Shown here in pieces: positions 46,083-54,772 of a stretch of 64,000 nucleotides of DNA (its first letter is position 1; every line of letters begins with the position of its first letter). A program made the position numbers and the translations under genes. The notes under the pieces were generated by a model that was not told the DNA's origin, searched no databases, and saw nothing but the letters and a program-made list of their open reading frames with translations. This stretch comes from Polaromonas sp. JS666. Its GTDB lineage: Bacteria; Pseudomonadota; Gammaproteobacteria; Burkholderiales; Burkholderiaceae_C. The stretch lies in contig NZ_FNHX01000001.1 of assembly GCF_900103405.1 (NCBI RefSeq), positions 434,001 to 498,000 of the forward strand, read 5' to 3'.

Positions 46083-47258
46083 ATGACCACCACTCTCGAA
46101 CGCACCCCCACGCTGACCACCAAACTGCCCGCCGTCGGCACCACCATCTTTACGGTGATGTCCACCTTGGCCGCCGAAAAAGGCGCGGTCAACCTGGGCC
46201 AGGGTTTCCCTGATTTTGAATGCGACCCGCAACTGGTCAATGCCGTCACCGACGCCATGACCCGGGGCCTGAACCAGTACCCGCCCATGACGGGCGTGCC
46301 GGTGCTGCGCGAGGCCATCTCGGCCAAGGTGGCCAGGCTCTACGGCCACCGCTACGACGCCAACAGCGAGATCACCATCACGGCGGGCGCGACGCAGGCC
46401 ATCATCACCGTCATCCTGGCCGTGGTCCATCCCGGCGATGAAGTCATCGTGCTGGAGCCCTGCTACGACAGTTACGTGCCCAACATCGAACTGGCCGGCG
46501 GCAAGGTGGTTCGCGTGCCGCTCACGCCGGGCACCTTCCGCCCCGACTTCGGCAAAATCGCCGCGGCCCTCACGCCGCGCACGCGCGCCATCATCGTCAA
46601 CTCGCCGCACAACCCCAGCGCCACGGTCTGGAGCGAGGCCGACATGCTCGCGCTGCAGGACTTGCTGGCGCCCACCGACGTGCTCCTGATCAGCGACGAG
46701 GTCTACGAGCACATGGTCTTCGACGCGGCCCAGGGCCGCCTCCACCAGAGCGCGGCGCGCTTTCCGGGCCTGGCCGCGCGCGCCTTTATCGTGAGCAGCT
46801 TCGGCAAGACCTACCACGTCACCGGCTGGAAAGTTGGCTACGTGGCCGCACCTGCCGCGCTGACGGCCGAATTCCGCAAGGTGCACCAGTTCAACGTCTT
46901 CACGGTCAACACGCCGGTGCAGCACGGCCTGGCCGCCTATATGGCCGACGAGCAGCCCTATTTGGGTCTGCCGGCCTTTTACCAGCGCAAGCGCGACCTG
47001 TTCCGGGACGGCCTGGCCAAAACCCGTTTCAAGCTGCTGCCCAGCGAAGGCAGCTACTTCCAGTGCGTGGACATTTCGGAGGTGAGCGACCTCGATGAAG
47101 CCGAATTCTGCAAATGGCTGACCACCGAAATCGGCGTCGCGGCCATTCCGCTGTCGGCTTTCTACGGCAACGGCTTCGACCAGCGTGTGGTGCGCTTTTG
47201 CTTCGCCAAGAAGGATGAGACCCTGAACACGGCGCTGCAGCGCCTGGCCAGGCTGTAG
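46083..47258 (+). CDS. PLP-dependent aminotransferase, fold I (methionine/aromatic type)
   Basis: A 391-aa class I/II aminotransferase. PLP-binding features are visible: Asn in NSPHNPSA near residue 180, ISDEVYEHM near 210, and the Schiff-base lysine in SSFGKTYHVTGWKVG near 240. The sequence most resembles YbdL-type methionine aminotransferases. Located 26 bp after cysB on the same strand, possibly co-transcribed and linked to sulfur amino acid metabolism. Confidence 0.92.
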   Translation: MTTTLERTPTLTTKLPAVGTTIFTVMSTLAAEKGAVNLGQGFPDFECDPQLVNAVTDAMTRGLNQYPPMTGVPVLREAISAKVARLYGHRYDANSEITITAGATQAIITVILAVVHPGDEVIVLEPCYDSYVPNIELAGGKVVRVPLTPGTFRPDFGKIAAALTPRTRAIIVNSPHNPSATVWSEADMLALQDLLAPTDVLLISDEVYEHMVFDAAQGRLHQSAARFPGLAARAFIVSSFGKTYHVTGWKVGYVAAPAALTAEFRKVHQFNVFTVNTPVQHGLAAYMADEQPYLGLPAFYQRKRDLFRDGLAKTRFKLLPSEGSYFQCVDISEVSDLDEAEFCKWLTTEIGVAAIPLSAFYGNGFDQRVVRFCFAKKDETLNTALQRLARL

Positions 47259-47362
47259 GCCAAGGCTGTCAGCGTTGACCGACGGTTGGACAGGCCCCCC
47301 TCCTGCTTGACCGTGCCTGGGCCCGGGCAAGAATCAAGGCACATAAAACAAGGAGTGCTTTC

Positions 47363-47521
47363 ATGTCCCTCTCGCTCATCCTGCTGATTGTCCTGATCCT
47401 GATCCTGGTCGGCGCCCTGCCCACCTGGGGCCACAGCCGAAGCTGGGGCTACGGGCCCAGCGGCGGTATCGGCCTCGTGGTGCTGATCCTCGTGATCCTG
47501 CTGCTGATGGGCCGCATCTAG
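47363..47521 (+). CDS. DUF3309 family small membrane protein, 52 aa
   Basis: A very short hydrophobic protein: MSLSLILLIVLILILVGALPTW-type first helix, a polar centre WGHSRSWGYGPSGG, and a second helix ending LLLMGRI. This two-helix pattern with a Trp/Gly/Ser turn is that of DUF3309. AAGGAG lies 8 nt before ATG 47363, and a perfect terminator follows. Function unknown; probably a small stress-related membrane peptide. Confidence 0.8.
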   Translation: MSLSLILLIVLILILVGALPTWGHSRSWGYGPSGGIGLVVLILVILLLMGRI

Positions 47522-47540
47522 CCACACGGTCTCACCAGGA

Positions 47541-47571
47541 AAAATGGCCTTGCATTGCAAGGCCATTTTTT
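47541..47571 (+). terminator. Intrinsic terminator after the DUF3309 gene
   Basis: Perfect stem AAAATGGCCTTGC / GCAAGGCCATTTT with a 3-nt loop and a run of six T residues; the A-rich left flank lets it act in both directions. Confidence 0.9.
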
Positions 47572-47594
47572 ATGCGCGCTTCAAAACCCGGCAT

Positions 47595-47608
47595 CAACTA
47601 TTCAGTTG
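47595..47608. repeat. Palindromic 14-mer, copy 1
   Basis: CAACTATTCAGTTG, an interrupted palindrome (CAACT / AGTTG), recurring exactly at 47678-47691, 83 bp away, at the 3' end of hrpA. Confidence 0.55.
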
Positions 47609-47670
47609 CTGCCACGCTTTTTAGCTACGGCATAACAAGCCTTCGGCAGTTGTTAGCCTTCGCTAAAAGG

Positions 47671-47698
47671 CTGGGCTCAACTATTCAGTTGAGCCCAG
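47671..47698 (-). terminator. Hairpin over the hrpA stop codon (palindromic 14-mer, copy 2)
   Basis: A 12-bp stem CTGGGCTCAACT / AGTTGAGCCCAG with a 4-nt loop, followed on the minus strand by CCTTTT. The hrpA TGA (47679-47677) lies inside the stem. A probable terminator, with a modest U-tract. Confidence 0.6.
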
Positions 47699-50600
47699 GC
47701 CTTTTCCAATCGTTTGACGCTCACCGGCTGCGGCGTGCGCAATTCCTGCGCAAAAAAGCTCACACGCAACTCCTCCAGCAACCATCGGAACTCCTGCATG
47801 CGCGCGTCGACCGCGCCCTTGCGTTCGGCCACCAGGCGCCAGTAGCGTTGTTCCTGCGGCCGCAGCTCAGCCAGGCGTGCGGCGTCGCGTGCCGGGTCGG
47901 CGCGCCATTTTTCCAGGCGCAAGGTGATGGCTTTGAGGTAGCGCGCGAAATGCTGCAGCTGTGCATAAGGCGTGACTGCCAGAAAGCGCTTGGGCACCAG
48001 GCGCTGCAGTTGCTGGGCGGCGTCGGCCGCGGCTTCGGCGGCGTTTTTGCTGTCCTTGATCTTGCGCTGGGCCACGGCGAATTCGGTGAGTATGCCCGCG
48101 GCCAGCCGGGCCACCTCGCTGGCGATCAGGGTCAGGCGGCCCCGGCCGTCTTCGATGCGCTTCTTGAATTCACCCTCGCTGGTGGGCAACGGATCGAGCA
48201 GGAAGGCGCGGTCCAGCGCGACTTCGATGATCTGCTCGCGCAGCTCTTCCAGCGTGCCGCCGCCGGAGTTGTCGGCCGCGCGGCCCACCAGCATGTAGGC
48301 CGTGGCCATCTTCTGCAGCTCGGGCAGGTTTTTTTCGAGGTATTTGAGCGCGTCCTTGATCTGCAGCGCAAACAGCCGGCGCAAACCGGCACGGTGTTTG
48401 GCAGCCGCCGCATCGGGTTCGTCAAACACCTCTATGGTGACCGCGTCGCCCAGGTCAATCAGCGCCGGGAAACCGATCAGCGTCTGGGAGCCCTTGCGGA
48501 TTTCCATCAGCTCGGGCAGTTCGCCAAAACTCCAGCCCGTGTAACGCTCCGCGACCTTGACCGCCGGTTTTTCCGGCGCCGCCGGAGCGCCAGGCTTGCC
48601 GGCAGCGGGAGTCTTGCCTGGATTGGCGGCCGGCTCGGGCGCTTTCGCCAGATTCTTGAGCCCGGCCAGTGCCTGGAAAGCGCCGCGCGCCTGCGAGCCC
48701 AGCTCGCCCTTGAGCGCGCCCAGGTTGCGGCCCGCGCCCAGCTGGCGGCCGTGCTCGTCGACCACGCGAAAGTTCATGAACAGGTGCGGCGGCAGCATGT
48801 CCAGCTTCATGTCGTTGCGCTTGATGTCCAGCGAGGTCGCGTCGCGCACCAGCTTGAGCACCGCGTCGGTCAGCGAGCCGCTGCCGAAGACCTCGGGCTG
48901 CAGCAGCTGCTCGGTCATGCGGGCGGCGGTCTCGGGCAGCGGCACCAGGCGCGAGCGCGGGCGCTGGTGCAGAGTCTTGATCAGCGCCTGCACCTTGTCC
49001 TTGAGCATGCCGGGCACCAGCCACTCGCAGCGCTCCTCGTTGACCTGGTTGAGCGCGAACAGCGGTACCTCGACGGTCACGCCGTCGCGCGCGTCGCCGG
49101 GCTCGTGCAGGTAGGTCACCAAGCAGTCCACGCCGCCCATGCGCAGGGTCTTGGGAAAGGACTGGGTGGTAATACCGGCCGCCTCGTGGCGCATCAGCTC
49201 TTCGCGCGTCAGCAGCAAGAGCTGCGGCTGCTTTTTCGATTCTTCCTTGTACCAGTGCTCGCAGCCCGCGCCGCTGTGCACGTCGGCCGGCAGTTGCTGG
49301 TCGTAAAAGGCGTAAATCAGCTCTTCATCGACCAGCACGTCCTGCCGCCTGGCTTTGTGTTCCAGGTCCTGCACCTGCTGGATCAGCTTCTGGTTGGCCG
49401 CCAGGAAAGGCAGCTTGGTGTCCCAGTTGCCAGCCACCAGCGCTTCACGGATGAAGATCTCGCGCGCCGTGACCGGGTCGACCCGGCCGAAGTTGACGCG
49501 CCGGCCGTTGTAAACGACCAGGCCATACAGCGTGGCGCGCTCCAGCGCCGTGACCTGGGCGGCTTTTTTCTCCCAGTGCGGGTCCAGCAATTGTTTGCTG
49601 AGCAAATGGCCGGCCACCTGCTCTATCCAGGCCGGGTCTATGTTGGCGATGCCGCGGCCGAACAGGCGCGTGGTTTCCACCAGCTCGGCCGCCACAATCC
49701 AGCGGCCCGGCTTTTTGCTCAGGCGCGCGCCGGGATGGCGGTAGAACTTGATGCCGCGCGCGCCCAGGTACCAGTCTTCCTCGTCGCTCTTGCAGCCGAT
49801 GTTTCCAAGCAGGCCGCAGAGCATGGACAAATGCAGCTGCTCGTAGCTCGCGGGCTTGTCGTTCAGAACCCACTTCTGCTCACCCACTACGGTATGCAGC
49901 TGCGAATGGATGTCGCGCCATTCACGCACGCGGCGCACGTTGACGTAGTTCTCGCGCAGCAGGTTTTCATACTGGCGGTTGGAGAGCTTGTGGTCCGTGC
50001 CGTGGCCGCCGCGCGCGTCGCCCAGCCATTTCCAGAGCTTGAGGTAGCCGCTGAATTCGCTTTTTTCGTCGTCGAACTTGGCGTGCTGCTGGTCGGCCTG
50101 GGCCTGCTTGTCCATGGGGCGGTCGCGCACATCCTGCACGCTGAGCGCGCTGGCGATCACCAGCACCTCGTCCAGCGCATGGCGGTCCCTGGCCTCCAAA
50201 ATCATGCGGCCCACGCGCGGGTCCAGCGGCAGCTTGGCCAGTGTGCGGCCCACGGGCGTGAGTTCGTTGTCCTCGTCCACCGCGCCCAGCTCGGCCAGCA
50301 GCTGGTAGCCGTCGGCAATCGCGCGGCGCTGCGGCGGTTCGATGAAGGCAAACTCCTCGACATTGCCCAGGTGCAGCGCCTTCATGCGCAAGATCACCGA
50401 GGCCAGCGAGCTGCGCAGGATTTCCGGGTCGGTAAAGGGCTGGCGGCCCTGGAAATCCTTCTCGTCATACAGCCGTATGCAGATGCCGTCGGCCACGCGG
50501 CCGCAGCGGCCGGCGCGCTGGTTGGCCGCGGCCTGCGACACCGGCTCCACCATGAGCTGCTCGACCTTGTTGCGAAAGCTGTAGCGCTTGACACGGGCAG

Positions 50601-51615
50601 TGCCGGCATCGATCACATAACGGATGCCGGGCACGGTCAGCGAGGTTTCGGCCACATTGGTGGCCAGCACGATGCGCCGGCCGCTGTGGCCGTCGAAAAT
50701 ACGGTCCTGCTCGGCCTGGCTCAGGCGCGCGAACAGCGGCAGCACCTCGGCGTTGCGCGTCAGCGGCTGGTGCGCCAGGTGCTTGCGCAAATGGTCGGCC
50801 GCCTCGCGGATTTCGCGCTCGCCCGGCAAGAACACCAGGATGTCGCCCGCGCTGTGCGGGCTCAGCCAGAGTTCGTCGACGGCGTCGGCGATCGCGTCGT
50901 TGAGGTCGTGCTCGCGCGACTCTTCAAAGGGCCGGTAGCGCTGCTCGACGGGAAACATGCGCCCGGACACCATGATGACGGGCGCCGGCCCTTTGGCCGA
51001 GGCAAAGTAATCGGCAAAGCGCTGCGCATCAATCGTCGCCGAGGTGATGACCACCTTGAGGTCGGGCCGGCGCGGCAGCAGCTGGCGCAGATAGCCCAGC
51101 AGGAAGTCGATGTTCAGGCTGCGCTCGTGGGCCTCATCGATGATAAGGGTGTCGTAGGCCTTGAGCAGTGGGTCGGTCTGTGTCTCGGCCAGCAAAATGC
51201 CGTCGGTCATCAGCTTGACCGAGGCGTCGCGCGAGAGCCTGTCCTGGAAGCGCACCTTGTAGCCCACCACCTCGCCCAGCGGTGTTTTCAGCTCCTCGGC
51301 GATGCGCTTGGCCACGCTGGAGGCGGCGATACGGCGCGGCTGGGTGTGGCCTATGAGCCGGCCCTGCCCCGGGGGGTAGTTGAGCTTGCCGCGCCCCATG
51401 GCCAGCGCGATCTTGGGCAGTTGTGTGGTCTTGCCCGAGCCGGTTTCGCCGCAGACGATGACGACCTGGTGGGCCGCCATCGCGGCGGTGATTTCATCGC
51501 GCCTGCCGGAGACGGGCAGCGATTCGGGAAAAGTGATGGTCAGGGGAGTCAAAACTGGGGACAAAGGGAGAGGTCTGAAAGAAGGCCGGCGGGCCGGGAC
51601 GGCCAAAGCCGCCAA
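47677..51615 (-). CDS. hrpA: ATP-dependent RNA helicase HrpA (DEAH box)
   Basis: A 1312-aa DEAH-box helicase. Motifs: Walker A GETGSGKTTQ near 56, DEAHERS near 162, SATIDA near 196, the QRAGRCGR motif near 360, then helicase-associated and OB domains, and a C-terminal DUF3418-type region. Such proteins resolve stalled or collided ribosomes and structured RNA. The frame opens after TAA with TTG at 51615; the first in-frame ATG is residue 46, only a few residues before Walker A, so a TTG (51615, 51606 or further in) or other non-ATG start must be used. The exact start is uncertain. Confidence 0.95.
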   Translation of the reverse strand: MAALAVPARRPSFRPLPLSPVLTPLTITFPESLPVSGRRDEITAAMAAHQVVIVCGETGSGKTTQLPKIALAMGRGKLNYPPGQGRLIGHTQPRRIAASSVAKRIAEELKTPLGEVVGYKVRFQDRLSRDASVKLMTDGILLAETQTDPLLKAYDTLIIDEAHERSLNIDFLLGYLRQLLPRRPDLKVVITSATIDAQRFADYFASAKGPAPVIMVSGRMFPVEQRYRPFEESREHDLNDAIADAVDELWLSPHSAGDILVFLPGEREIREAADHLRKHLAHQPLTRNAEVLPLFARLSQAEQDRIFDGHSGRRIVLATNVAETSLTVPGIRYVIDAGTARVKRYSFRNKVEQLMVEPVSQAAANQRAGRCGRVADGICIRLYDEKDFQGRQPFTDPEILRSSLASVILRMKALHLGNVEEFAFIEPPQRRAIADGYQLLAELGAVDEDNELTPVGRTLAKLPLDPRVGRMILEARDRHALDEVLVIASALSVQDVRDRPMDKQAQADQQHAKFDDEKSEFSGYLKLWKWLGDARGGHGTDHKLSNRQYENLLRENYVNVRRVREWRDIHSQLHTVVGEQKWVLNDKPASYEQLHLSMLCGLLGNIGCKSDEEDWYLGARGIKFYRHPGARLSKKPGRWIVAAELVETTRLFGRGIANIDPAWIEQVAGHLLSKQLLDPHWEKKAAQVTALERATLYGLVVYNGRRVNFGRVDPVTAREIFIREALVAGNWDTKLPFLAANQKLIQQVQDLEHKARRQDVLVDEELIYAFYDQQLPADVHSGAGCEHWYKEESKKQPQLLLLTREELMRHEAAGITTQSFPKTLRMGGVDCLVTYLHEPGDARDGVTVEVPLFALNQVNEERCEWLVPGMLKDKVQALIKTLHQRPRSRLVPLPETAARMTEQLLQPEVFGSGSLTDAVLKLVRDATSLDIKRNDMKLDMLPPHLFMNFRVVDEHGRQLGAGRNLGALKGELGSQARGAFQALAGLKNLAKAPEPAANPGKTPAAGKPGAPAAPEKPAVKVAERYTGWSFGELPELMEIRKGSQTLIGFPALIDLGDAVTIEVFDEPDAAAAKHRAGLRRLFALQIKDALKYLEKNLPELQKMATAYMLVGRAADNSGGGTLEELREQIIEVALDRAFLLDPLPTSEGEFKKRIEDGRGRLTLIASEVARLAAGILTEFAVAQRKIKDSKNAAEAAADAAQQLQRLVPKRFLAVTPYAQLQHFARYLKAITLRLEKWRADPARDAARLAELRPQEQRYWRLVAERKGAVDARMQEFRWLLEELRVSFFAQELRTPQPVSVKRLEKAWAQLNS

Positions 51616-51665
51616 TTATCGGCGCTTCCGCAAAGCCCCCGCGCGCCGGGGGAGGCTGCACCGGC

Positions 51666-52886
51666 TCAGGCCGCCAGCACCGGCATGTCGACGATCTCCC
51701 CGCTGCCCTCGTCAAACCAGGCAATGCGGCTCGGATAGCCCAGCGCCGCGCGCGACATGCCGCGCCCCAGGCCCACCGCCGAGGAGGCGCGCGCATCGGT
51801 TTTGGACACCCGCAGCACGCCCAGGCCGACCTCCGCCGCCCAGGGCGTCTGCTGGCCGGGCGCCGTGCCGGCTTCCAGGCTGGTGTTGAGCGCCACGGTG
51901 CGCGTCAGGGCGGCCTGGACGCGGCGCGCCAGATGGATCAGGTCGCCGCTGTCGTGGCAGTTGCGCATCAGCAGCAAAAAGCCGTCCTCGCCCAGTCGCC
52001 CCATCTCCACATGGGCCGGCACGGTGCGCCGCAGCCGCCCGGCGCAGACAAACAGCGCATGGTTGACGGCCGCCAGGCCGTAGAGTTTTTCGAGCACGTA
52101 GAGGTTGGCGATGGAGACAACGATCACGCCCAGCGGCACGGGCTTGTCGCGGTAATCCCTGAAAGCCCCGTTCACCATATTGTTGGTTTCGCTGTTGGAG
52201 CGCATGCGGGTGACGGGGTCGTAGCTGGGGCCGTAGGCCATGGCCTGGTTCAGCTCGATGAGATAGGAATAGCGTATCCACAACACCGACGCCATGGTGG
52301 CCAGATAGGCCGTGCCCGCCAGCGCGGCGACGGCATGGGCCTGCCAGGGCACGTGGGCACGGTCCAGCGCCGCCCAGCTCAGGCCCACGATGGCCACCAG
52401 CATAAAAACCACGCCCGCCACCGCCACCCAGGCCAGGCGGTCGCCGCGCAGGGCACTGCGCAGGCTCAGGGCCAGCGCCACAAAGCCCATCAGCGCGGCC
52501 CCGGCCAGGCTCAGCATCAGGGACTGCTGCGGGCTCAGGGCCCAGCCCAGCGCGATGACCAATGCGGCGACGCCCGCCAGCAGCAGCAAGGCGCGCCGCT
52601 GGGACGAGGGGCTGCGCAAAATGCCCAGGATGGAGAACAGCAGGTAGGCCAGCAGAACCGACACCAGGCTGGCCACATGGGCCAGGAAGCGGTCCAGCGT
52701 GTCGGCGTCGCCTATGGGTAGGGCACCCAGAAAGGCGATCACAAAAAAGGTCGAGGCCAAGGCCGAGGCGGCGGCATTGACGGCAATACGCCGCAGGGAC
52801 CGGATATAGGCAAACACCGAACCGGCCAGCATCAGGCCGGCCGACCCGAAGTAGCAGCCCCAGAACCCGATCGCATATTTATCCAT
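51666..52886 (-). CDS. Seven-helix membrane protein with degenerate GGDEF domain
   Basis: A 406-aa inner-membrane protein: about seven hydrophobic helices (residues 1-205) and a C-terminal domain (about 222-385) with the diguanylate cyclase layout YDPVTRMRSN, DYRDKPVPLGVIVVSIANL and GRLGEDGFLLLM. The catalytic motif GG(D/E)EF is replaced by GEDGF at 299-303, so cyclase activity is unlikely; it may bind c-di-GMP or a partner, or be inert. ATG 52886 has a GGGGG-type binding site. It is divergent from argA. Confidence 0.75.
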   Translation of the reverse strand: MDKYAIGFWGCYFGSAGLMLAGSVFAYIRSLRRIAVNAAASALASTFFVIAFLGALPIGDADTLDRFLAHVASLVSVLLAYLLFSILGILRSPSSQRRALLLLAGVAALVIALGWALSPQQSLMLSLAGAALMGFVALALSLRSALRGDRLAWVAVAGVVFMLVAIVGLSWAALDRAHVPWQAHAVAALAGTAYLATMASVLWIRYSYLIELNQAMAYGPSYDPVTRMRSNSETNNMVNGAFRDYRDKPVPLGVIVVSIANLYVLEKLYGLAAVNHALFVCAGRLRRTVPAHVEMGRLGEDGFLLLMRNCHDSGDLIHLARRVQAALTRTVALNTSLEAGTAPGQQTPWAAEVGLGVLRVSKTDARASSAVGLGRGMSRAALGYPSRIAWFDEGSGEIVDMPVLAA

Positions 52887-53101
52887 AACCCCCTGACCAT
52901 ACCCGCCGGACCCGGTTTCGCCAAGCACCAAAAGGCGTAGGCCGCCCGGGGCTGCGCCTTCATGCGGCGCCCTGTCTCCCTTACACTCACTGGACTTTTT
53001 CCGTTTGCCGGGGACAGCGGTGCCAGGAGGCCCGGTTTCACCTCCGACCGCCCCGCCCCCGGCTGCTTACGCCCTGCCCTTTACGACCCGAAAGCGCGCC
53101 C

Positions 53102-54451
53102 ATGTCCGCCGTCTTCAATTTCACCTTTGTGCCCTGGTTCCGCTCGGTCGCGCCCTACATCCACACGCACCGTGGCAAGACCTTTGTGGTGGGCCTGGCC
53201 GGCGAGGCCATCGCCGCCGGCAAGCTGCAGCACATCGCCCAGGACCTGGCGCTGATCCAGAGCATGGGCGTGAAAATCGTGCTGGTGCACGGCTTTCGCC
53301 CGCAGGTCAACGAACAGCTCAAGGCCAAGGGCCACACGGCCAAGTATTCACACGGCATGCGCATCACCGACGAAGTTGCCCTGGACAGCGCCCAGGAAGC
53401 CGCCGGCCAGCTGCGTTATGAAATCGAGGCGGCTTTCAGCCAGGGCTTGCCCAACACCCCCATGGCCGGCTCCACGGTGCGGGTGATTTCGGGCAACTTC
53501 ATCACCGCGCGCCCGGTCGGCATCCTGGACGGCGTGGACTTCAAGCATTCCGGCCTGGTGCGCAAGGTGGACACCGCCGCCATAGGCCGGGTGCTGGACT
53601 TCGGCGCCATGGTGCTGCTGTCGCCTTTCGGCTTCTCGCCCACCGGCGAGGCCTTCAACCTGACCATGGAAGAGGTCGCCACCTCGGTGGCGATCGCCAT
53701 GCAGGCCGACAAGCTGATCTTCCTGACCGAGATTCCGGGCATACGCATACACCACGACCAGCCCGAGAGCGAGGACAACCCCATAGACACCGAGCTGCCG
53801 CTGGCCGCCGCCGAAAAGCTGCTGGCCACCCTGCCCAACGGCGAGCGCCCCACCGATACCGGCTTTTACCTGCAGCACTGCGTCAAGGCCTGCAAGGCCG
53901 GCGTGGAGCGCAGCCACATCCTGCCCTTTGCGGTAGACGGCTCGCTGCTGCTGGAAATCTATGTGCACGACGGCATAGGCACCATGGTGGTCGATGAAAA
54001 GCTCGAAGAGCTGCGCGAAGCCACCGGGGACGACGTGGGCGGCATTCTGCAGCTGATAGAGCCTTTTGAAAACGACGGCACCCTGGTCAAGCGCAGCCGC
54101 ACCGAGATCGAGCGCGACGCCGCCAACTACAGCATCATCGAGCACGACGGCGTGATCTTCGCCTGCGCGGCGCTCTATCCCTACCCCGAAGCCAAAACGG
54201 CTGAAATGGCGGCGCTCACCGTCTCGCCGCAAAGCCAGGGCCAGGGCGACGGCGAAAAAATCTTGAAACGCATAGAGCAGCGCGCCCGCGCCGCCGGCCT
54301 GCAAAGCATTTTTGTGCTGACCACCCGCACCATGCACTGGTTCATCAAGCGCGGTTTTGTGCAAGTGGATCCCGACTGGCTGCCCGAAGGCCGCAAACGC
54401 AAATACAACTGGGATCGCAAGAGCCAGGTGCTGGTCAAGAAGCTGTCCTGA
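53102..54451 (+). CDS. argA: N-acetylglutamate synthase
   Basis: First step of arginine synthesis: acetyl-CoA plus glutamate gives N-acetylglutamate. The 449-aa protein has the two-domain plan: an N-terminal amino-acid-kinase fold (1-295; VLVHGFRPQVN near 60) and a C-terminal GNAT domain (about 305-449; ALTVSPQSQGQGDGEKIL near 375). ArgA is normally inhibited by arginine through the kinase domain. No other arg gene is nearby. Confidence 0.95.
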   Translation: MSAVFNFTFVPWFRSVAPYIHTHRGKTFVVGLAGEAIAAGKLQHIAQDLALIQSMGVKIVLVHGFRPQVNEQLKAKGHTAKYSHGMRITDEVALDSAQEAAGQLRYEIEAAFSQGLPNTPMAGSTVRVISGNFITARPVGILDGVDFKHSGLVRKVDTAAIGRVLDFGAMVLLSPFGFSPTGEAFNLTMEEVATSVAIAMQADKLIFLTEIPGIRIHHDQPESEDNPIDTELPLAAAEKLLATLPNGERPTDTGFYLQHCVKACKAGVERSHILPFAVDGSLLLEIYVHDGIGTMVVDEKLEELREATGDDVGGILQLIEPFENDGTLVKRSRTEIERDAANYSIIEHDGVIFACAALYPYPEAKTAEMAALTVSPQSQGQGDGEKILKRIEQRARAAGLQSIFVLTTRTMHWFIKRGFVQVDPDWLPEGRKRKYNWDRKSQVLVKKLS

Positions 54452-54485
54452 CCCGGCCGGGGTTTCCCTCGCAGGGGTTTTTCTT
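54452..54485 (+). terminator. Probable terminator after argA
   Basis: CCCGGCCGGG palindrome just after the stop, then CCCT-CGC-AGGG followed by TTTTTCTTT. The stem is short, so efficiency is uncertain. Confidence 0.5.
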
Positions 54486-54523
54486 TAGCATCGGGTCAAT
54501 CCCCACATCCAACAGGATCTCAC

Positions 54524-54772
54524 ATGCTCCAAATGCGCCCCAACTGCGAATGCTGCAACAAGGACTTGCCCAACGAGTCGGCCGAGGCACGCATCTGCAC
54601 CTTTGAATGCACGTTTTGCGCCGACTGCGCCGACACCCGGCTCAAGGGCGTCTGCCCCAACTGCGGCGGCGGTTTCACCACGCGGCCCAGCCGCCCCGAG
54701 CGCCTTCTCGCGAAATACCCGCCCTCGACCGAGCGCGTCTACAAACCCCAGGGCTGCGGAGCCGCCGCATGA
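54524..54772 (+). CDS. DUF1272 zinc-ribbon-like protein
   Basis: An 82-aa protein with eight or nine Cys residues in the DUF1272 pattern: CECC near 8, CTFECTFCADC near 25 and CPNCGG near 43, likely binding two zinc ions. It gives the impression of a small nucleic-acid or protein-binding module; function unknown. AGGAT precedes ATG 54524; an in-frame ATG three codons later is possible. Its stop overlaps the LysE-type gene as ATGA, so the two are coupled. Confidence 0.82.
   Translation: MLQMRPNCECCNKDLPNESAEARICTFECTFCADCADTRLKGVCPNCGGGFTTRPSRPERLLAKYPPSTERVYKPQGCGAAA

Noticed and set aside
47572..51738. A 1388-codon open frame on the plus strand across hrpA
   Set aside because: It is the antisense shadow of hrpA, a clear DEAH-box helicase. 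High GC content removes stop codons from the opposite strand; the translation is low-complexity and matches no family.
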